From Paraburkholderia diazotrophica (GTDB lineage Bacteria > Pseudomonadota > Gammaproteobacteria > Burkholderiales > Burkholderiaceae), in assembly GCF_900108945.1 (NCBI RefSeq), contig NZ_FNYE01000046.1:1-58739 (forward strand): 58,739 nt of DNA. Reading direction: 5' to 3'. The notes beneath the pieces were generated by a model. The model did no database searches and was not told the DNA's origin. It worked only from the letters and a program-made list of their open reading frames with translations. The position numbers were made by a program, and so were the translations under genes. Shown here piece after piece: positions 1-8,564 of the stretch (the first letter of the stretch is position 1; every line of letters starts with the position of its first letter).

Positions 1-508
1 CAAGCGTTCGTTCAAAACCAACGGCGTCGAAATACCTGATGTAGACAATCCTGTCGCACCAGAGAGGCGATGCAGGAGAAAACAGACCGCGGGCCTGAAC
101 CCAACGATAGAAATGAACAACCTGGCGCATCCGCATGGTAGCGGTCGACGGGCTGATCAGGCCGGCATTACGCGCCTCGACGAGTGCACCGCGATAGCGA
201 ACCAGACACCGTTCGTCCTTGCGCATGGGAAAGGCGTACCACTTCAAACCCTGAGATTCCAGGAACGTTGCGTAATCCGCCAGGCTACGCAGGTTCGACT
301 CGATGGTCTCAATGGCCACGGCCTCGCGACTGATGCGCTCGACGGCCCAAAGATTGGCCTCCGCCCACGGCGCGCCATCAGCCCAGAATATCTGGGGCAG
401 GGCCCCTGTCTCGCGACCGTAACGCCGCGGCGCGTAAGCCACTGCGCCGTCGACAACCTCGCAGCGGTGCGGAACAAAGTGGATATGTTCGAGCGTAGCC
501 ACGGACAT
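1..508 (-). CDS. Site-specific integrase (tyrosine recombinase-like), N-terminal part, runs off window
   Basis: An open frame on the minus strand has no stop before position 1, so the gene is partial and its C-terminal catalytic domain lies outside the window. About 169 residues are visible. They look like the SAM-like core-binding region of phage-type integrases: a helical stretch ending SLADYATFLESQGLKW, then an R-x-x-x-YRGAL segment and a segment STATMRMRQVVHFYRW. That pattern is typical of XerC/D-like integrases associated with islands and transposons. The catalytic R, H and Y residues are not in view, so activity cannot be judged. The start at 508 has GGGAG immediately before it; a GTG at 562 in the same frame is an alternative. 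The gene points away from the pilus locus. Confidence 0.65.
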   Translation of the reverse strand, partial: MSVATLEHIHFVPHRCEVVDGAVAYAPRRYGRETGALPQIFWADGAPWAEANLWAVERISREAVAIETIESNLRSLADYATFLESQGLKWYAFPMRKDERCLVRYRGALVEARNAGLISPSTATMRMRQVVHFYRWVQARGLFSPASPLWCDRIVYIRYFDAVGFERTL

Positions 509-567
509 CTCCCGTCTTCGGTGTCCATACTGTGCCTGTGGTGGTTTACGCGTCCGTGACACGCATC

Positions 568-597
568 TTGCCGTTACCGCAGGCGGGCATGTTTAGT
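568..597 (+). promoter_or_regulatory. Weak candidate sigma-70 promoter for flp
   Basis: TTGCCG at 568-573 and TTTAGT at 592-597 are separated by 18 bases and lie about 40 bases upstream of the flp start. The match is imperfect. It is offered because the flp operon must start in this 129-base gap. Confidence 0.25.
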
Positions 598-637
598 GTA
601 CCTGAGTAAAACAACTTCTTTTTCAAAGGAGCTTCAA

Positions 638-820
638 ATGCAAAAAACTCTCGACCTGATCCGTGCCTTTGCGCGTGATGAAGATGGTGCAACGGCGATT
701 GAGTATGGTCTGCTGGCCGCGTTGATTTCGGTGGTCATCATCGGTTCGGTCACGCTTGTCGGCACCCAGCTCGACGGTGTGTTCAATTACGTCCAAGGCA
801 AACTTGTGACCCCGGCGTAA
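638..820 (+). CDS. flp: Flp-type (type IVb) pilin, major subunit of the Tad pilus
   Basis: A 60-residue prepilin. A short charged leader ending DEDGATAIEYGLLAALI contains the G/A-T-A-I-E-Y processing region of Flp pilins, with the conserved Glu and Tyr. One hydrophobic helix follows and the C-terminus is short. The protein is cleaved by the TadV/CpaA peptidase and polymerises into the adhesive Flp fibre. The start at 638 is preceded by AAAGGAG with six bases of spacing; an upstream ATG at 596 would add a non-pilin extension. It is the first gene of the Tad locus. A perfect 12-bp hairpin follows it, which probably keeps its transcript more abundant than the rest of the operon. Confidence 0.93.
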   Translation: MQKTLDLIRAFARDEDGATAIEYGLLAALISVVIIGSVTLVGTQLDGVFNYVQGKLVTPA

Positions 821-831
821 ACGGATTGATC

Positions 832-864
832 AAGGAGCGGCCTTTTCACCTTAGGCCGCTCCTT
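832..864 (+). terminator. Strong hairpin between flp and cpaA (attenuator or RNA stabiliser)
   Basis: AAGGAGCGGCCT at 832-843 pairs perfectly with AGGCCGCTCCTT at 853-864 around a nine-base loop, and the flanks (GATTGAT / ATCAATC) can extend the stem with a bulge. No U-tract follows, so partial termination or 3'-end protection of the flp message is more likely than full termination. Confidence 0.7.
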
Positions 865-896
865 ACCAATCAATCGCAAATAGGAACGGCGAACCC

Positions 897-1445
897 ATGA
901 ACGCTTTCGAATTTCCGGTCGGCATCTGTCTGCTCGTCCTGCTGGCGACGGCAGCAGGTATGGATCTGCATTCGCGCCGCATTCCAAATTGGCTGGTGTT
1001 GGCGGGGCTGACGCTGGCGCTTGCGGTGCAGTGGTGGCAGCACGGTGCAGCTCAAGGGTACGCGTCTTGGGGGCTCGGTGTACTGACGGGCGGAGGCCTG
1101 TTTCTTCCGCTCTATGCGTTGCGGGGCATGGGCGCAGGCGACGTGAAACTGATGGCGATGGTCGGTGCGTTCGTCGGGCCAGAACTGGCGTTCGAGACCG
1201 TGCTGATGACCTGCGTCGTCGGCGGCATCTGGGCGCTGACGGTGGTGATCTTCAAGAACGCATTGAAGTCGACGGGAACCAACATGCTGGCCATCATGCT
1301 TTCGGAGAAAGGGCTGAGCGGGAGGCTGTCTGAAACAGGAAAGTACGCCGCATTGCCTTCTGTCGGGTCGCTGCCATATGGCGTCGCTATTGCCTTGGGC
1401 ACGCTTAGCATCATGGTCCTGCATTCGGGGCATAGCCTCGGTTAA
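897..1445 (+). CDS. cpaA: Prepilin peptidase of the Tad pilus (A24 family)
   Basis: A 182-residue membrane aspartic peptidase that removes the leader of Flp and of the TadE/F-type pseudopilins at the inner membrane. The two catalytic aspartates of the A24 family are visible: one in GMDLHSRRIPN near residue 23 and one in GMGAGDVKLMAMVG near residue 82. About five to six hydrophobic segments surround them. The N-terminal methyltransferase domain of PilD is absent, as expected for the short TadV/CpaA type. It lies directly after flp and its hairpin. Confidence 0.93.
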   Translation: MNAFEFPVGICLLVLLATAAGMDLHSRRIPNWLVLAGLTLALAVQWWQHGAAQGYASWGLGVLTGGGLFLPLYALRGMGAGDVKLMAMVGAFVGPELAFETVLMTCVVGGIWALTVVIFKNALKSTGTNMLAIMLSEKGLSGRLSETGKYAALPSVGSLPYGVAIALGTLSIMVLHSGHSLG

Positions 1446-1566
1446 TGCGCAACCGGATTCAGAAAGAGAGCCCACGTCGAGAGGCAAGAGAAAGAAAAGA
1501 CAGCAGAACAGGTAGCAGACAGAGAAGATTTCGCGCAATGCGCGGGACCAATTCGGGGGGTACAAC

Positions 1567-2994
1567 GTGAAAGACGAACAACCGACGGCGCCGCAAGCGT
1601 CGGCCGACGTTACGCGTCTCTACGACGCAAGCCGCGCACGGTCAGACGCGGACTTGGCAGGAACGAGCCTGCTGGCGCGCGCGCCGCGGACCATCGCTGA
1701 AACGGGCCTCGATCAGACCTTCCTTCTCGAACTTGTCGCCAAGTCCGCTTTCGTGATGGGCAAGGTGTCACTCTCGCAACTGGTGCAGCGGCTCAAGCTC
1801 GGCGCCAGCGTGCTAGACAGCGTCGTGTCGTTCGGCGTGCGGGAACGAATTCTGGAAATCGTGCGGCGCGGCGCCAGCGACCTCGATGTCGAACTGCAGC
1901 TAACGGACGGCGGACGTCAGCGTGCGTCCGAATTCATGAACCGTTGCCGTTACGTCGGCCCGGCGCCCGTGTCGCTCGCCGCCTATGAAGCGGCGCTGAA
2001 ACTGCAATCCGTGCGGCACATGCACGTGACGCACGCGCAGGTGCGCGCAGCCTTCGCAGGGCTGACGGTCCGGACCTCGCTGCTCGACGACATTGGCGGA
2101 GCGGTCAATAGCGGCAAGCCGGTGATCTTCTTCGGGCCGCCAGGCAGCGGAAAAACTTCGCTTGCCGAACGATTGGGCAATCTGCTGCCGGGGCGCGTCG
2201 CGGTGCCGTATGCCGTTGCCGTCGAGAACGAAGTGATCCAGATTTTCGACCCGCTGATTCACGAGCCTGTCACGGTTGCTTCGCGCGACGGTGCGGTGAG
2301 TGCGCCCGCCGATGCGCGCTGGCAGATCTGCCGACGGCCCACGGTGCTGTCGGGCGGAGAGCTCACGCTCGAGATGCTCGAGCTGCGCTACGACGCATCC
2401 AGCGGCTTCTATCAGGCGCCGCCGCATGTGAAGGCCAATGGTGGTCTTTATGTGGTCGACGACCTGGGACGTCAGCGTGTCGAGCCGGCTGAACTGCTCA
2501 ACCGCTGGATCGTGCCGTTTGACCGAGGCCGCGACATGTTCACCTTGCATACGGGCTTGCGCTTTTCGCTTCCGTTCGACGTCTGGGTGGCATTTTCGAG
2601 CAACTTCTCGCCGGCCGATCTGGGCGATGAGGCCTTTTTCCGGCGCCTCGGCTGCAAGCTGTATGTCGGGGCGCTCGACGTTGCCGAGTACCGGACCGTG
2701 TACGAGCGCCGTTGCGAAGAACTGCGCGTGATATCGGACGACGATGCCTTCGAATACCTCGTGCATCACTTGCACATGACGTCTGGCCGACCTTTGCTCG
2801 CCTGTTATCCGGGCGACCTTCTGCGCATCGTGCTCGCCAATGCGAAGTACCTGGAACAGCCGGCCATCGCTGACGCGCTGAATCTTCTGCGCGCCTGGAA
2901 CGCCTATTTCGCAGTGGTCGGTGAGCATGACACGCCACCGCCGCAACAGCAAGGCGCCGCTGAGCGAAGTGCAAAAAAATCAGCGGCCGGTTAA
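1567..2994 (+). CDS. AAA+ ATPase associated with the Tad locus
   Basis: A 475-residue soluble protein. The P-loop GPPGSGKT is at residues 190-197 and a Walker-B-like VVDD is near residues 296-299. An N-terminal domain of about 180 residues has no motif I recognise. Helical C-terminal sequences with YPGDLLRI resemble the lid region of MoxR/magnesium-chelatase-like AAA+ proteins. Proteins of this kind occur in betaproteobacterial Tad loci, but I know no assigned function; a role in pilus assembly or in remodelling a partner is inferred from position. Translation begins at GTG with a GGGGG stretch a few bases upstream. A 121-base gap separates it from cpaA. Confidence 0.8.
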   Translation: MKDEQPTAPQASADVTRLYDASRARSDADLAGTSLLARAPRTIAETGLDQTFLLELVAKSAFVMGKVSLSQLVQRLKLGASVLDSVVSFGVRERILEIVRRGASDLDVELQLTDGGRQRASEFMNRCRYVGPAPVSLAAYEAALKLQSVRHMHVTHAQVRAAFAGLTVRTSLLDDIGGAVNSGKPVIFFGPPGSGKTSLAERLGNLLPGRVAVPYAVAVENEVIQIFDPLIHEPVTVASRDGAVSAPADARWQICRRPTVLSGGELTLEMLELRYDASSGFYQAPPHVKANGGLYVVDDLGRQRVEPAELLNRWIVPFDRGRDMFTLHTGLRFSLPFDVWVAFSSNFSPADLGDEAFFRRLGCKLYVGALDVAEYRTVYERRCEELRVISDDDAFEYLVHHLHMTSGRPLLACYPGDLLRIVLANAKYLEQPAIADALNLLRAWNAYFAVVGEHDTPPPQQQGAAERSAKKSAAG

Positions 2995-3057
2995 TGGACC
3001 GGTTAAACGGCCGGAAACCCTAGTCAGAACACAGGTCAGGCATCAGGGAGAGTTGTC

Positions 3058-3906
3058 ATGAAAAACATGCGTGCGTTGGTGATGTTGCTGGTTGCCGCAG
3101 TGGCCGGGCTCGGTGCAGTAGCAATGGCATCGCGCTGGCTGATAGACAGGTCGTCGGGCATGACGGCCAAGGTTGCTGTCGCAGCGGTCGACATCAACCT
3201 CGGACAACGGCTGAATAACGAATTCATCAAGATGGTGGACTGGCCATCGGGCAGCGTGCCGCCCGGCGCGTTCACCGATGGCCAGACGCTCGATGGGCGC
3301 GTGATGAAAAACAGCGTGCTGCGGGGCGAGCCGATTCTCGAAGGCAAGCTCACGCCCGTCGGCACGCAGGGCGGACTCTCGGCTGTAATCGGGGAAGGGC
3401 GCCGCGCCATCACCGTGCGTGTGAACGACGTGATTGGCGTCGCGGGTTTCGCGCTGCCGGGCAACTACGTCGACATCATCGTCAGCACGCAGCAGGACAA
3501 GGGCACTGACAAGGGCTCGAACAAGGACGAGAGCATTTCGAAGATTGTGCTGGAGAAGATTCTCGTGCTGGCCGTTGCCCAGGAAGTCGGCCGCGACGAG
3601 ACCAAGCCGAAAGTGGTCAACGCCGTCACGCTCGAAGTCACGCCTGAACAGGCAGAGAAGCTCGATCTGGCGCGCAGTGTCGGGACGTTGTCGCTCGTGT
3701 TGCGCAACCAGATCGACACGGCAACGCTGCCGACGACGGGCGCGACTAAATTCACACTGCTCGGCACGCAAGCCCCCGTGGCAGCCTCGGCGCCTGCGGC
3801 GGCGCCCGTGCGCCCCGTCCGGGCGCACTATGCGGCACGCCCGGCTACGCCGCGTGACTGCATCGGTGTGCTGTCGGGCGTGCTGGGCAGTGTCGAATGT
3901 TTCTAG
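3058..3906 (+). CDS. cpaB: Flp pilus assembly protein CpaB/RcpC
   Basis: A 282-residue periplasmic protein with one N-terminal membrane anchor (residues 4-24), then an SAF-like domain (AAVDINLGQRLNNEFIKMV, residues about 41-60) and the RcpC/CpaB domain with the typical GEGRRAITVRVNDVIGVAGF and PGNYVDIIVS stretches. Members of this family work with the secretin and may bind peptidoglycan. The Ala/Pro-rich tail after residue 240 is low complexity. The gene lies between the AAA ATPase and the secretin, the usual cpaB-cpaC order. GGGAG precedes the start. Confidence 0.9.
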   Translation: MKNMRALVMLLVAAVAGLGAVAMASRWLIDRSSGMTAKVAVAAVDINLGQRLNNEFIKMVDWPSGSVPPGAFTDGQTLDGRVMKNSVLRGEPILEGKLTPVGTQGGLSAVIGEGRRAITVRVNDVIGVAGFALPGNYVDIIVSTQQDKGTDKGSNKDESISKIVLEKILVLAVAQEVGRDETKPKVVNAVTLEVTPEQAEKLDLARSVGTLSLVLRNQIDTATLPTTGATKFTLLGTQAPVAASAPAAAPVRPVRAHYAARPATPRDCIGVLSGVLGSVECF

Positions 3907-3999
3907 ACCGGTTGCGGCCGTTCTGACCGGGTCGCCGTGGCTGGTAACAACAAGGCAGGAACGCGAGTCTCGACTTGCAGATATCGGGGGCATGACGAA

Positions 4000-5946
4000 A
4001 TGAAAACGAAACCAGGATTCTCATCCTGCATCATCAAGCAACGCTGCTCGCTGGGCAGCAAGGCGATCGCCGCGATGGTTTGCTTTGGACTGGTCGGTGC
4101 GCAGACTGTCCAGGCACAAGAGGTGTTCGAATTTCCGATGATGGCGAAGCGCGGCGCGACACCGCCGTTGCCGGCAGGCCGCGGCGCGACGCCGATGACG
4201 CTCGCGATGGGCGGGCCTGCTGGCGTTGCAGGCGCCGCAGGTGTGGCAAACGGACCTCTGCCTTTGCGCGGGCCAAGCTGCACGGGCGAAATCCGCGATG
4301 AAACGACGGTCAACGTGTCCGTCGGGAAATCGGTTCTCGTGCCCCTTATGGAGCCTGCGCGCAACCGCACACTCGGCAATCCGACGGTCGCACAGGCCGC
4401 GTTGGTGTCGCCGCGTACGCTCTATGTCGTCGGCATGACGGTCGGCACGACCAACATGATCGTGCAGGGCAAGAGCGGCGGCTGCCAGATGATCAATGTC
4501 ATCGTCAATATCGACGCCAACGGGTTGCAGCAGGCACTCGGACAGCTGATGCCCGAAGAGCGGGGCATCCGCGTATCGACGGCGGCCGGCAACCTCGTGC
4601 TCGGTGGTCACGTGTCGAGCGCACCCGCCGCGCAACAGGCAATGCAGATCGCGCAGGCCTTCGCAGACTCGCAACCCACGCAGCAACAGCAGGCAGCCTC
4701 GGCAACGTCCGGCAACGGCACGTCGAGCACGAGCCAGCAGAGTTCGAGCACCAGCAAGGCGGCCACCGTGATCAACATGATGGCCGTCGACACGCCACAG
4801 CAGGTGATGCTGGAAGTCAAGGTAGCGGAAGTGTCGAAGACGCTGATGAACCAGCTAGGATCGGCCCTCAATATTCAGGGCGGCTTCGGCTCGTGGACGG
4901 GGGCGCTCGTGAGCAATCTGCTCGCGGGCGTCACGAGCGCACTGGCCGTCAGCAAGGCCAACAACCGCCCGTTCAATCTCGCCGTCGATGCGCAGAAGAC
5001 CGACAACCTGATCAAGATCCTCGCCGAACCGAACCTCGTGACGATCAGCGGTCAGGAAGCCACGTTCCTCTCGGGCGGCAAGATCTTCATTCCCATTCCC
5101 CAAAGCAGCGGCAACGGCGTATCGAGCATCACGCTGCAGGAAGAAGAGTTCGGCGTCGGGCTCAAGTTCACGCCGACCGTGCTGTCTGGAGGGCGGATCA
5201 GCCTGAAGGTGGCGCCTGAAGTGTCCGAACTGTCACCCACAGGTGTGGCGGTCTCGGCTTCGGGCTTGACGGGTGTTTCCATTCTGCCGCTCATCAACAC
5301 GCGTCGCGCGTCGACGGTCGTGCAGATGCACGACGGCGAGTCGTTTGCGATCGGCGGACTGCTGAGCAACAACGTGTCGGGCGCGCTGAAAGCCATTCCC
5401 GGTCTTGGCGAAGTGCCCGTGCTCGGCGCGTTGATGCGTAGCACATCGTTCCAGCAGGACCTGACGGAACTCGTGTTCATCGTTACGCCGCATCTGGTGA
5501 AGCCGCTGCAAACCGCGAACCTGCCGCTGCCGACGGACTCCTTCTCACAAACGAACGAAGTGGATGTGTACGCGACGGGCAACATGGAAGGCCGTCATGG
5601 CAAGTATTCCGCTGCGCCCGCTGGGACCGAGCCTGGTAATGCGCCAGCGTCGGCACCTGTGCCCGCTCCCGCACCTCAGGCGCCTGCCGCACCCGTGTCG
5701 AATGCACTGCCGCCGCATGACACGCCGAGCACCTCGAGCGCGCCCGCGCAACCGGCCGCGTCCGGCAATGCAGCGCCGCCACAGAAGGTCGAGCCGTCGG
5801 CTCAACCCGTTGTGCTCAATCCGGTGACGGACGAACAGGCAGCACGGATTGCCCGCATCGAGAGCGCCGCTCGCCGGATCGCTGCACGCGAGGGACGGCA
5901 GGATGTCGCGAACACCGATGCTTCACGCCATGCGCTGAACCACTGA
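4000..5946 (+). CDS. cpaC: Tad pilus outer-membrane secretin CpaC/RcpA
   Basis: A 648-residue secretin through which the Flp pilus crosses the outer membrane. A signal peptide (residues about 19-41, ending TVQAQ) is followed by the pilus/BON-type N-domain (TTVNVSVGKSVLVPL onward), a Ser/Gln-rich linker near residues 225-255, and the secretin domain. The secretin signature GLKFTPTVLSGGRISLKVAPEVSEL and the C-terminal VPVLGALMRS..LTELVFIVTPHLVKP are clear. The last 120 residues are Pro/Ala-rich. I chose the ATG at 4000, after a GGGGG run, over the upstream ATG at 3937, which would add 21 residues before the signal peptide. Confidence 0.93.
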   Translation: MKTKPGFSSCIIKQRCSLGSKAIAAMVCFGLVGAQTVQAQEVFEFPMMAKRGATPPLPAGRGATPMTLAMGGPAGVAGAAGVANGPLPLRGPSCTGEIRDETTVNVSVGKSVLVPLMEPARNRTLGNPTVAQAALVSPRTLYVVGMTVGTTNMIVQGKSGGCQMINVIVNIDANGLQQALGQLMPEERGIRVSTAAGNLVLGGHVSSAPAAQQAMQIAQAFADSQPTQQQQAASATSGNGTSSTSQQSSSTSKAATVINMMAVDTPQQVMLEVKVAEVSKTLMNQLGSALNIQGGFGSWTGALVSNLLAGVTSALAVSKANNRPFNLAVDAQKTDNLIKILAEPNLVTISGQEATFLSGGKIFIPIPQSSGNGVSSITLQEEEFGVGLKFTPTVLSGGRISLKVAPEVSELSPTGVAVSASGLTGVSILPLINTRRASTVVQMHDGESFAIGGLLSNNVSGALKAIPGLGEVPVLGALMRSTSFQQDLTELVFIVTPHLVKPLQTANLPLPTDSFSQTNEVDVYATGNMEGRHGKYSAAPAGTEPGNAPASAPVPAPAPQAPAAPVSNALPPHDTPSTSSAPAQPAASGNAAPPQKVEPSAQPVVLNPVTDEQAARIARIESAARRIAAREGRQDVANTDASRHALNH

Positions 5947-5967
5947 ATTCACGCCAAGGGGAATCTC

Positions 5968-6270
5968 ATGAAACTCGCACATGTTGTTTTCGCGCGCTGG
6001 GCAGCGCTGGCGGTGTCGGTCTGCGGCGCGCTGGGTGGATGCATGTCCAGCACGCCGATCTGGGATGCACATGTGGGTGAAGCGTTGAAGACGGTCACCC
6101 AGGCTCAGATTATCGACCCGCATGCGGGAGAGCACGCGCCGTCCACGCAGGGCGTGGATGGCAAGTCCGCAGCATCCGCAATGGCCAACTACGACAAGTC
6201 GTTCAAGGAAGTCGTGCCGACGCCGAATGCCTTCGTGATCGGCGTAGGCAGCGGCAGCGTGGGCCAATAA
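5968..6270 (+). CDS. Small Tad-locus lipoprotein
   Basis: A 100-residue protein with a lipoprotein signal peptide; the lipobox is LGGC, with the modified Cys near residue 24. The mature part is short and contains IIDPHAG and GVDGKSAASAMANYDKSF. A similar short GVDGK-containing lipoprotein is common between the secretin and the TadG-like gene in betaproteobacterial Tad loci. A pilotin-like role for the secretin, as for RcpB/CpaD, is inferred from position only. Confidence 0.75.
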   Translation: MKLAHVVFARWAALAVSVCGALGGCMSSTPIWDAHVGEALKTVTQAQIIDPHAGEHAPSTQGVDGKSAASAMANYDKSFKEVVPTPNAFVIGVGSGSVGQ

Positions 6271-6309
6271 CAACGGCAACCTGATAACAACAGTTTCGAG
6301 GAGATCGTC

Positions 6310-7578
6310 ATGCGTCGCGTCAACCGTTCTGATGCATATGGTGCTGCGCATCGGCGCGAGCGCGGCGTTGTGGCGATCATCGTAGCACTCACGCTTGCGG
6401 TGCTTGTCGCCTTCGCCGGTCTCGCGATCGATCTGGGCAAGCTGTATGTCGCGAAAACCGAACTGTCCAACGCTGCGGATGCGTGCGCTCTGGCAGCAGC
6501 GCGCGACCTGACGAAAGCGGTCTCTCTTGCGGCACCCGAAGCCGCGGGCATGACGGTTGGATCGATCAACCGTGTGGTGCTGCAGAGCGAGAACGTCTCG
6601 CTGAGCACCAACGGCAACGTCACGTTCAGCAAACAGTTTGCCGGTCCCTATCTGACCAAGGACCAGTTCACGGCGGCGGACGTGCCGAGTATTGGCTACG
6701 TGCGCTGTACGGTGAGCCGCACGGGCATTGCGAACTGGTTCATGCAGGTGCTCGACGCCACGCTCGGCACGTCGGCCGTTGCCGCGACTGCTGTGGCGTC
6801 GACCACGCAATCGCAGACGACCTGCGCGCTGCCCGTTGCCATCTGCAAGCCGGCCGCCGGTAGCTCCTACAACGTGGGGGACTGGGTGTCCAGCAAGGTA
6901 GGTTCGGACAATCAGTTGACTGGCAACTTCATGTGGGTCGCGTACCCTGGTCAGAACGTGCCGGACATGAAAACGCTTCTCACGGGTTCGGGACAGTGCA
7001 CGTTGCCGACGCTCGGTACACAGGTCGGCCATACCGGCAACATCCAGAGTATGGACGACGCCTGGAACACCCGTTTCGGTATCTACCATGGCTCATACAA
7101 TCCGCCGCCGGATCCCACCGGGATATCCGATTTTACGGGCTTTGCCTATTCGCCCGTTACGCAGCTCAACGGGTCGTATCCGACGAGGAATGTCTTCCCG
7201 GATTTCCGCGACAACCAGCGGCCGAACCACACGCCTTATCAGGGCCACGACAAGACGACGAATCTCCTTGAGGTTCAGGGCACGACCCAGTCGAGCACCT
7301 ACTACTCAAGCGGCGCCGACCGGCGGCTGGCGCTTGTGCCGGTGACCGACTGTGCTGCGTTACAAGCTGGCAGCCAGAAATCGGCGATCGACTCATGGGC
7401 CTGCGTGCTGATGCTGCACCCGATGGAGAAAGGCGGCAGCAAGAGCGGGCTTGATGGCACGATCTACCTGGAGTACCGCGGTGACGCGACCGATCCCTCC
7501 ACGCCCTGCGCAACACAGGGTATCCCGGGAAGCACTTCTGCTGGCATCGGGCCGATGGTGCCGGTACTGGTTCAATAG
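6310..7578 (+). CDS. TadG-like pilus assembly protein
   Basis: A 422-residue protein. The N-terminus has the TadE/TadG signature: RERGVVAIIVALTLAVLVAF, a single membrane segment, then AIDLGKLYVAKTELSNAADACALAAAR. This segment is shared by putative Flp pilus-assembly TadG-like proteins. The rest is a large periplasmic region with several paired cysteines and no recognised enzymatic motif. It is the first of three consecutive TadE/G-type genes and ends 9 bases before the next. Confidence 0.85.
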   Translation: MRRVNRSDAYGAAHRRERGVVAIIVALTLAVLVAFAGLAIDLGKLYVAKTELSNAADACALAAARDLTKAVSLAAPEAAGMTVGSINRVVLQSENVSLSTNGNVTFSKQFAGPYLTKDQFTAADVPSIGYVRCTVSRTGIANWFMQVLDATLGTSAVAATAVASTTQSQTTCALPVAICKPAAGSSYNVGDWVSSKVGSDNQLTGNFMWVAYPGQNVPDMKTLLTGSGQCTLPTLGTQVGHTGNIQSMDDAWNTRFGIYHGSYNPPPDPTGISDFTGFAYSPVTQLNGSYPTRNVFPDFRDNQRPNHTPYQGHDKTTNLLEVQGTTQSSTYYSSGADRRLALVPVTDCAALQAGSQKSAIDSWACVLMLHPMEKGGSKSGLDGTIYLEYRGDATDPSTPCATQGIPGSTSAGIGPMVPVLVQ

Positions 7579-7587
7579 GGGACTGTC

Positions 7588-8076
7588 ATGCACTCGCAAA
7601 GAAAATCGATGCGCAGAATGCGAGGCGCGGTGGCTGTCGAGTTCGCGCTTGTGGCAGTGCCGCTGATCACGCTGCTGCTTGGCATCGCTGAATTTGGGCA
7701 TGCGTTCTATCAGTACAACACGGTCGCGAAGTCAGTGCGGGATGCGACGCGTCTGCTGTCGGCGTATGACCCGACCGACGCCGCAGGCTATCCGCTTGCA
7801 CAAGCGCAGTGTCTTGCTGTCTATGGCACGACAGACTGTTCAGGATCGCCTCTTGTCGATGGTCTGAAAACGAACATGGTCGTGGTGTGTGACCAGGTCA
7901 ACACTGCTGGGTGCACAGGACAGTTCAAGAACGTGCCAACCAATCCGGCCGCCGAGACGATCAATCTTGTGCAGGTCAAGGTCACCGGCTATCCGTACTC
8001 GCAGATCACCGGGTTCTTCAATCTTGGGGGCCTTGTCTTCGGGGACATCAGTTGCGTCATGAGGCAGGTGCTATGA
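7588..8076 (+). CDS. TadE-like pseudopilin
   Basis: A 162-residue protein with the TadE N-terminal motif RRMRGAVAVEFALVAVPLITLLLG, including the conserved Glu, followed by FGHAFYQYNTVAKSVRDATR. TadE-type minor pilins are processed by the same A24 peptidase as Flp and are needed for fibre assembly. Four cysteines in the periplasmic part may form disulphides. Its stop overlaps the next start (ATGA), so the two are probably translationally coupled. Confidence 0.87.
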   Translation: MHSQRKSMRRMRGAVAVEFALVAVPLITLLLGIAEFGHAFYQYNTVAKSVRDATRLLSAYDPTDAAGYPLAQAQCLAVYGTTDCSGSPLVDGLKTNMVVVCDQVNTAGCTGQFKNVPTNPAAETINLVQVKVTGYPYSQITGFFNLGGLVFGDISCVMRQVL

Positions 8077-8537
8077 ACAGGCTCAACATCCATCGTCTAC
8101 CCTGCGCCCGTCGCCAGCGTGGCGTCGCAGCGCTCGAGTTCGCCTTGATATCTACGGTGTTCTTCACGCTGCTGATCGGCATCATGGAGATGGGACGCGT
8201 GCTGTTCTACTGGAACACGGCAGGGGAGGCCACGCGGATGGGCGCGCGAGTGGCCGTGGTGTGCGACATCAACAGCAGCCAGTCAGCAAGCAATCCAGTG
8301 ATCAGGGATATGCAGCGCCTATTGCCGATTCTGCAGCCTTCCAACGTAACCGTGACATACGCGCCAGCGGGCTGTGACGCCACATCATGCACTTCGGTCA
8401 CGGTTGCCATCGCCAACGTTGCGGTCAATACCGTCGTGCCCTTCGTGCCATTCAACCTGACCATGCCGCCATTCTCGACGAGATTGCCGAGAGAAAGCCT
8501 GAACAGCGTGGGCGGGACCAATCCCACCTGTAGCTAA
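8073..8537 (+). CDS. TadE/TadF-like pseudopilin
   Basis: A 154-residue protein with the TadE motif RRQRGVAALEFALISTVFFTLLIG and MEMGRVLFYWNTAGEATRMGAR. It is the second of two adjacent TadE-type minor pilins. The start at 8073 overlaps the preceding stop by four bases; the open frame extends upstream to 7911, but that part is a shadow of the preceding gene. Confidence 0.87.
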   Translation: MNRLNIHRLPCARRQRGVAALEFALISTVFFTLLIGIMEMGRVLFYWNTAGEATRMGARVAVVCDINSSQSASNPVIRDMQRLLPILQPSNVTVTYAPAGCDATSCTSVTVAIANVAVNTVVPFVPFNLTMPPFSTRLPRESLNSVGGTNPTCS

Positions 8538-8564
8538 GCCATCGCCCGTGACAGGAAGAATGAA

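Noticed and set aside
113..559. A 148-residue plus-strand frame near the left edge
   Set aside because: It is antisense to the integrase-like frame, which shows family-typical sequence; the plus frame does not.
2984..3014. Repeated CCGG/GGCCGG motifs between the AAA ATPase gene and cpaB as a terminator
   Set aside because: The pairing is short and interrupted, and no T-rich tail follows.
3937..3999. Upstream start of cpaC at 3937
   Set aside because: It would put 21 extra residues before a good signal peptide, and the ATG at 4000 has a better ribosome site.
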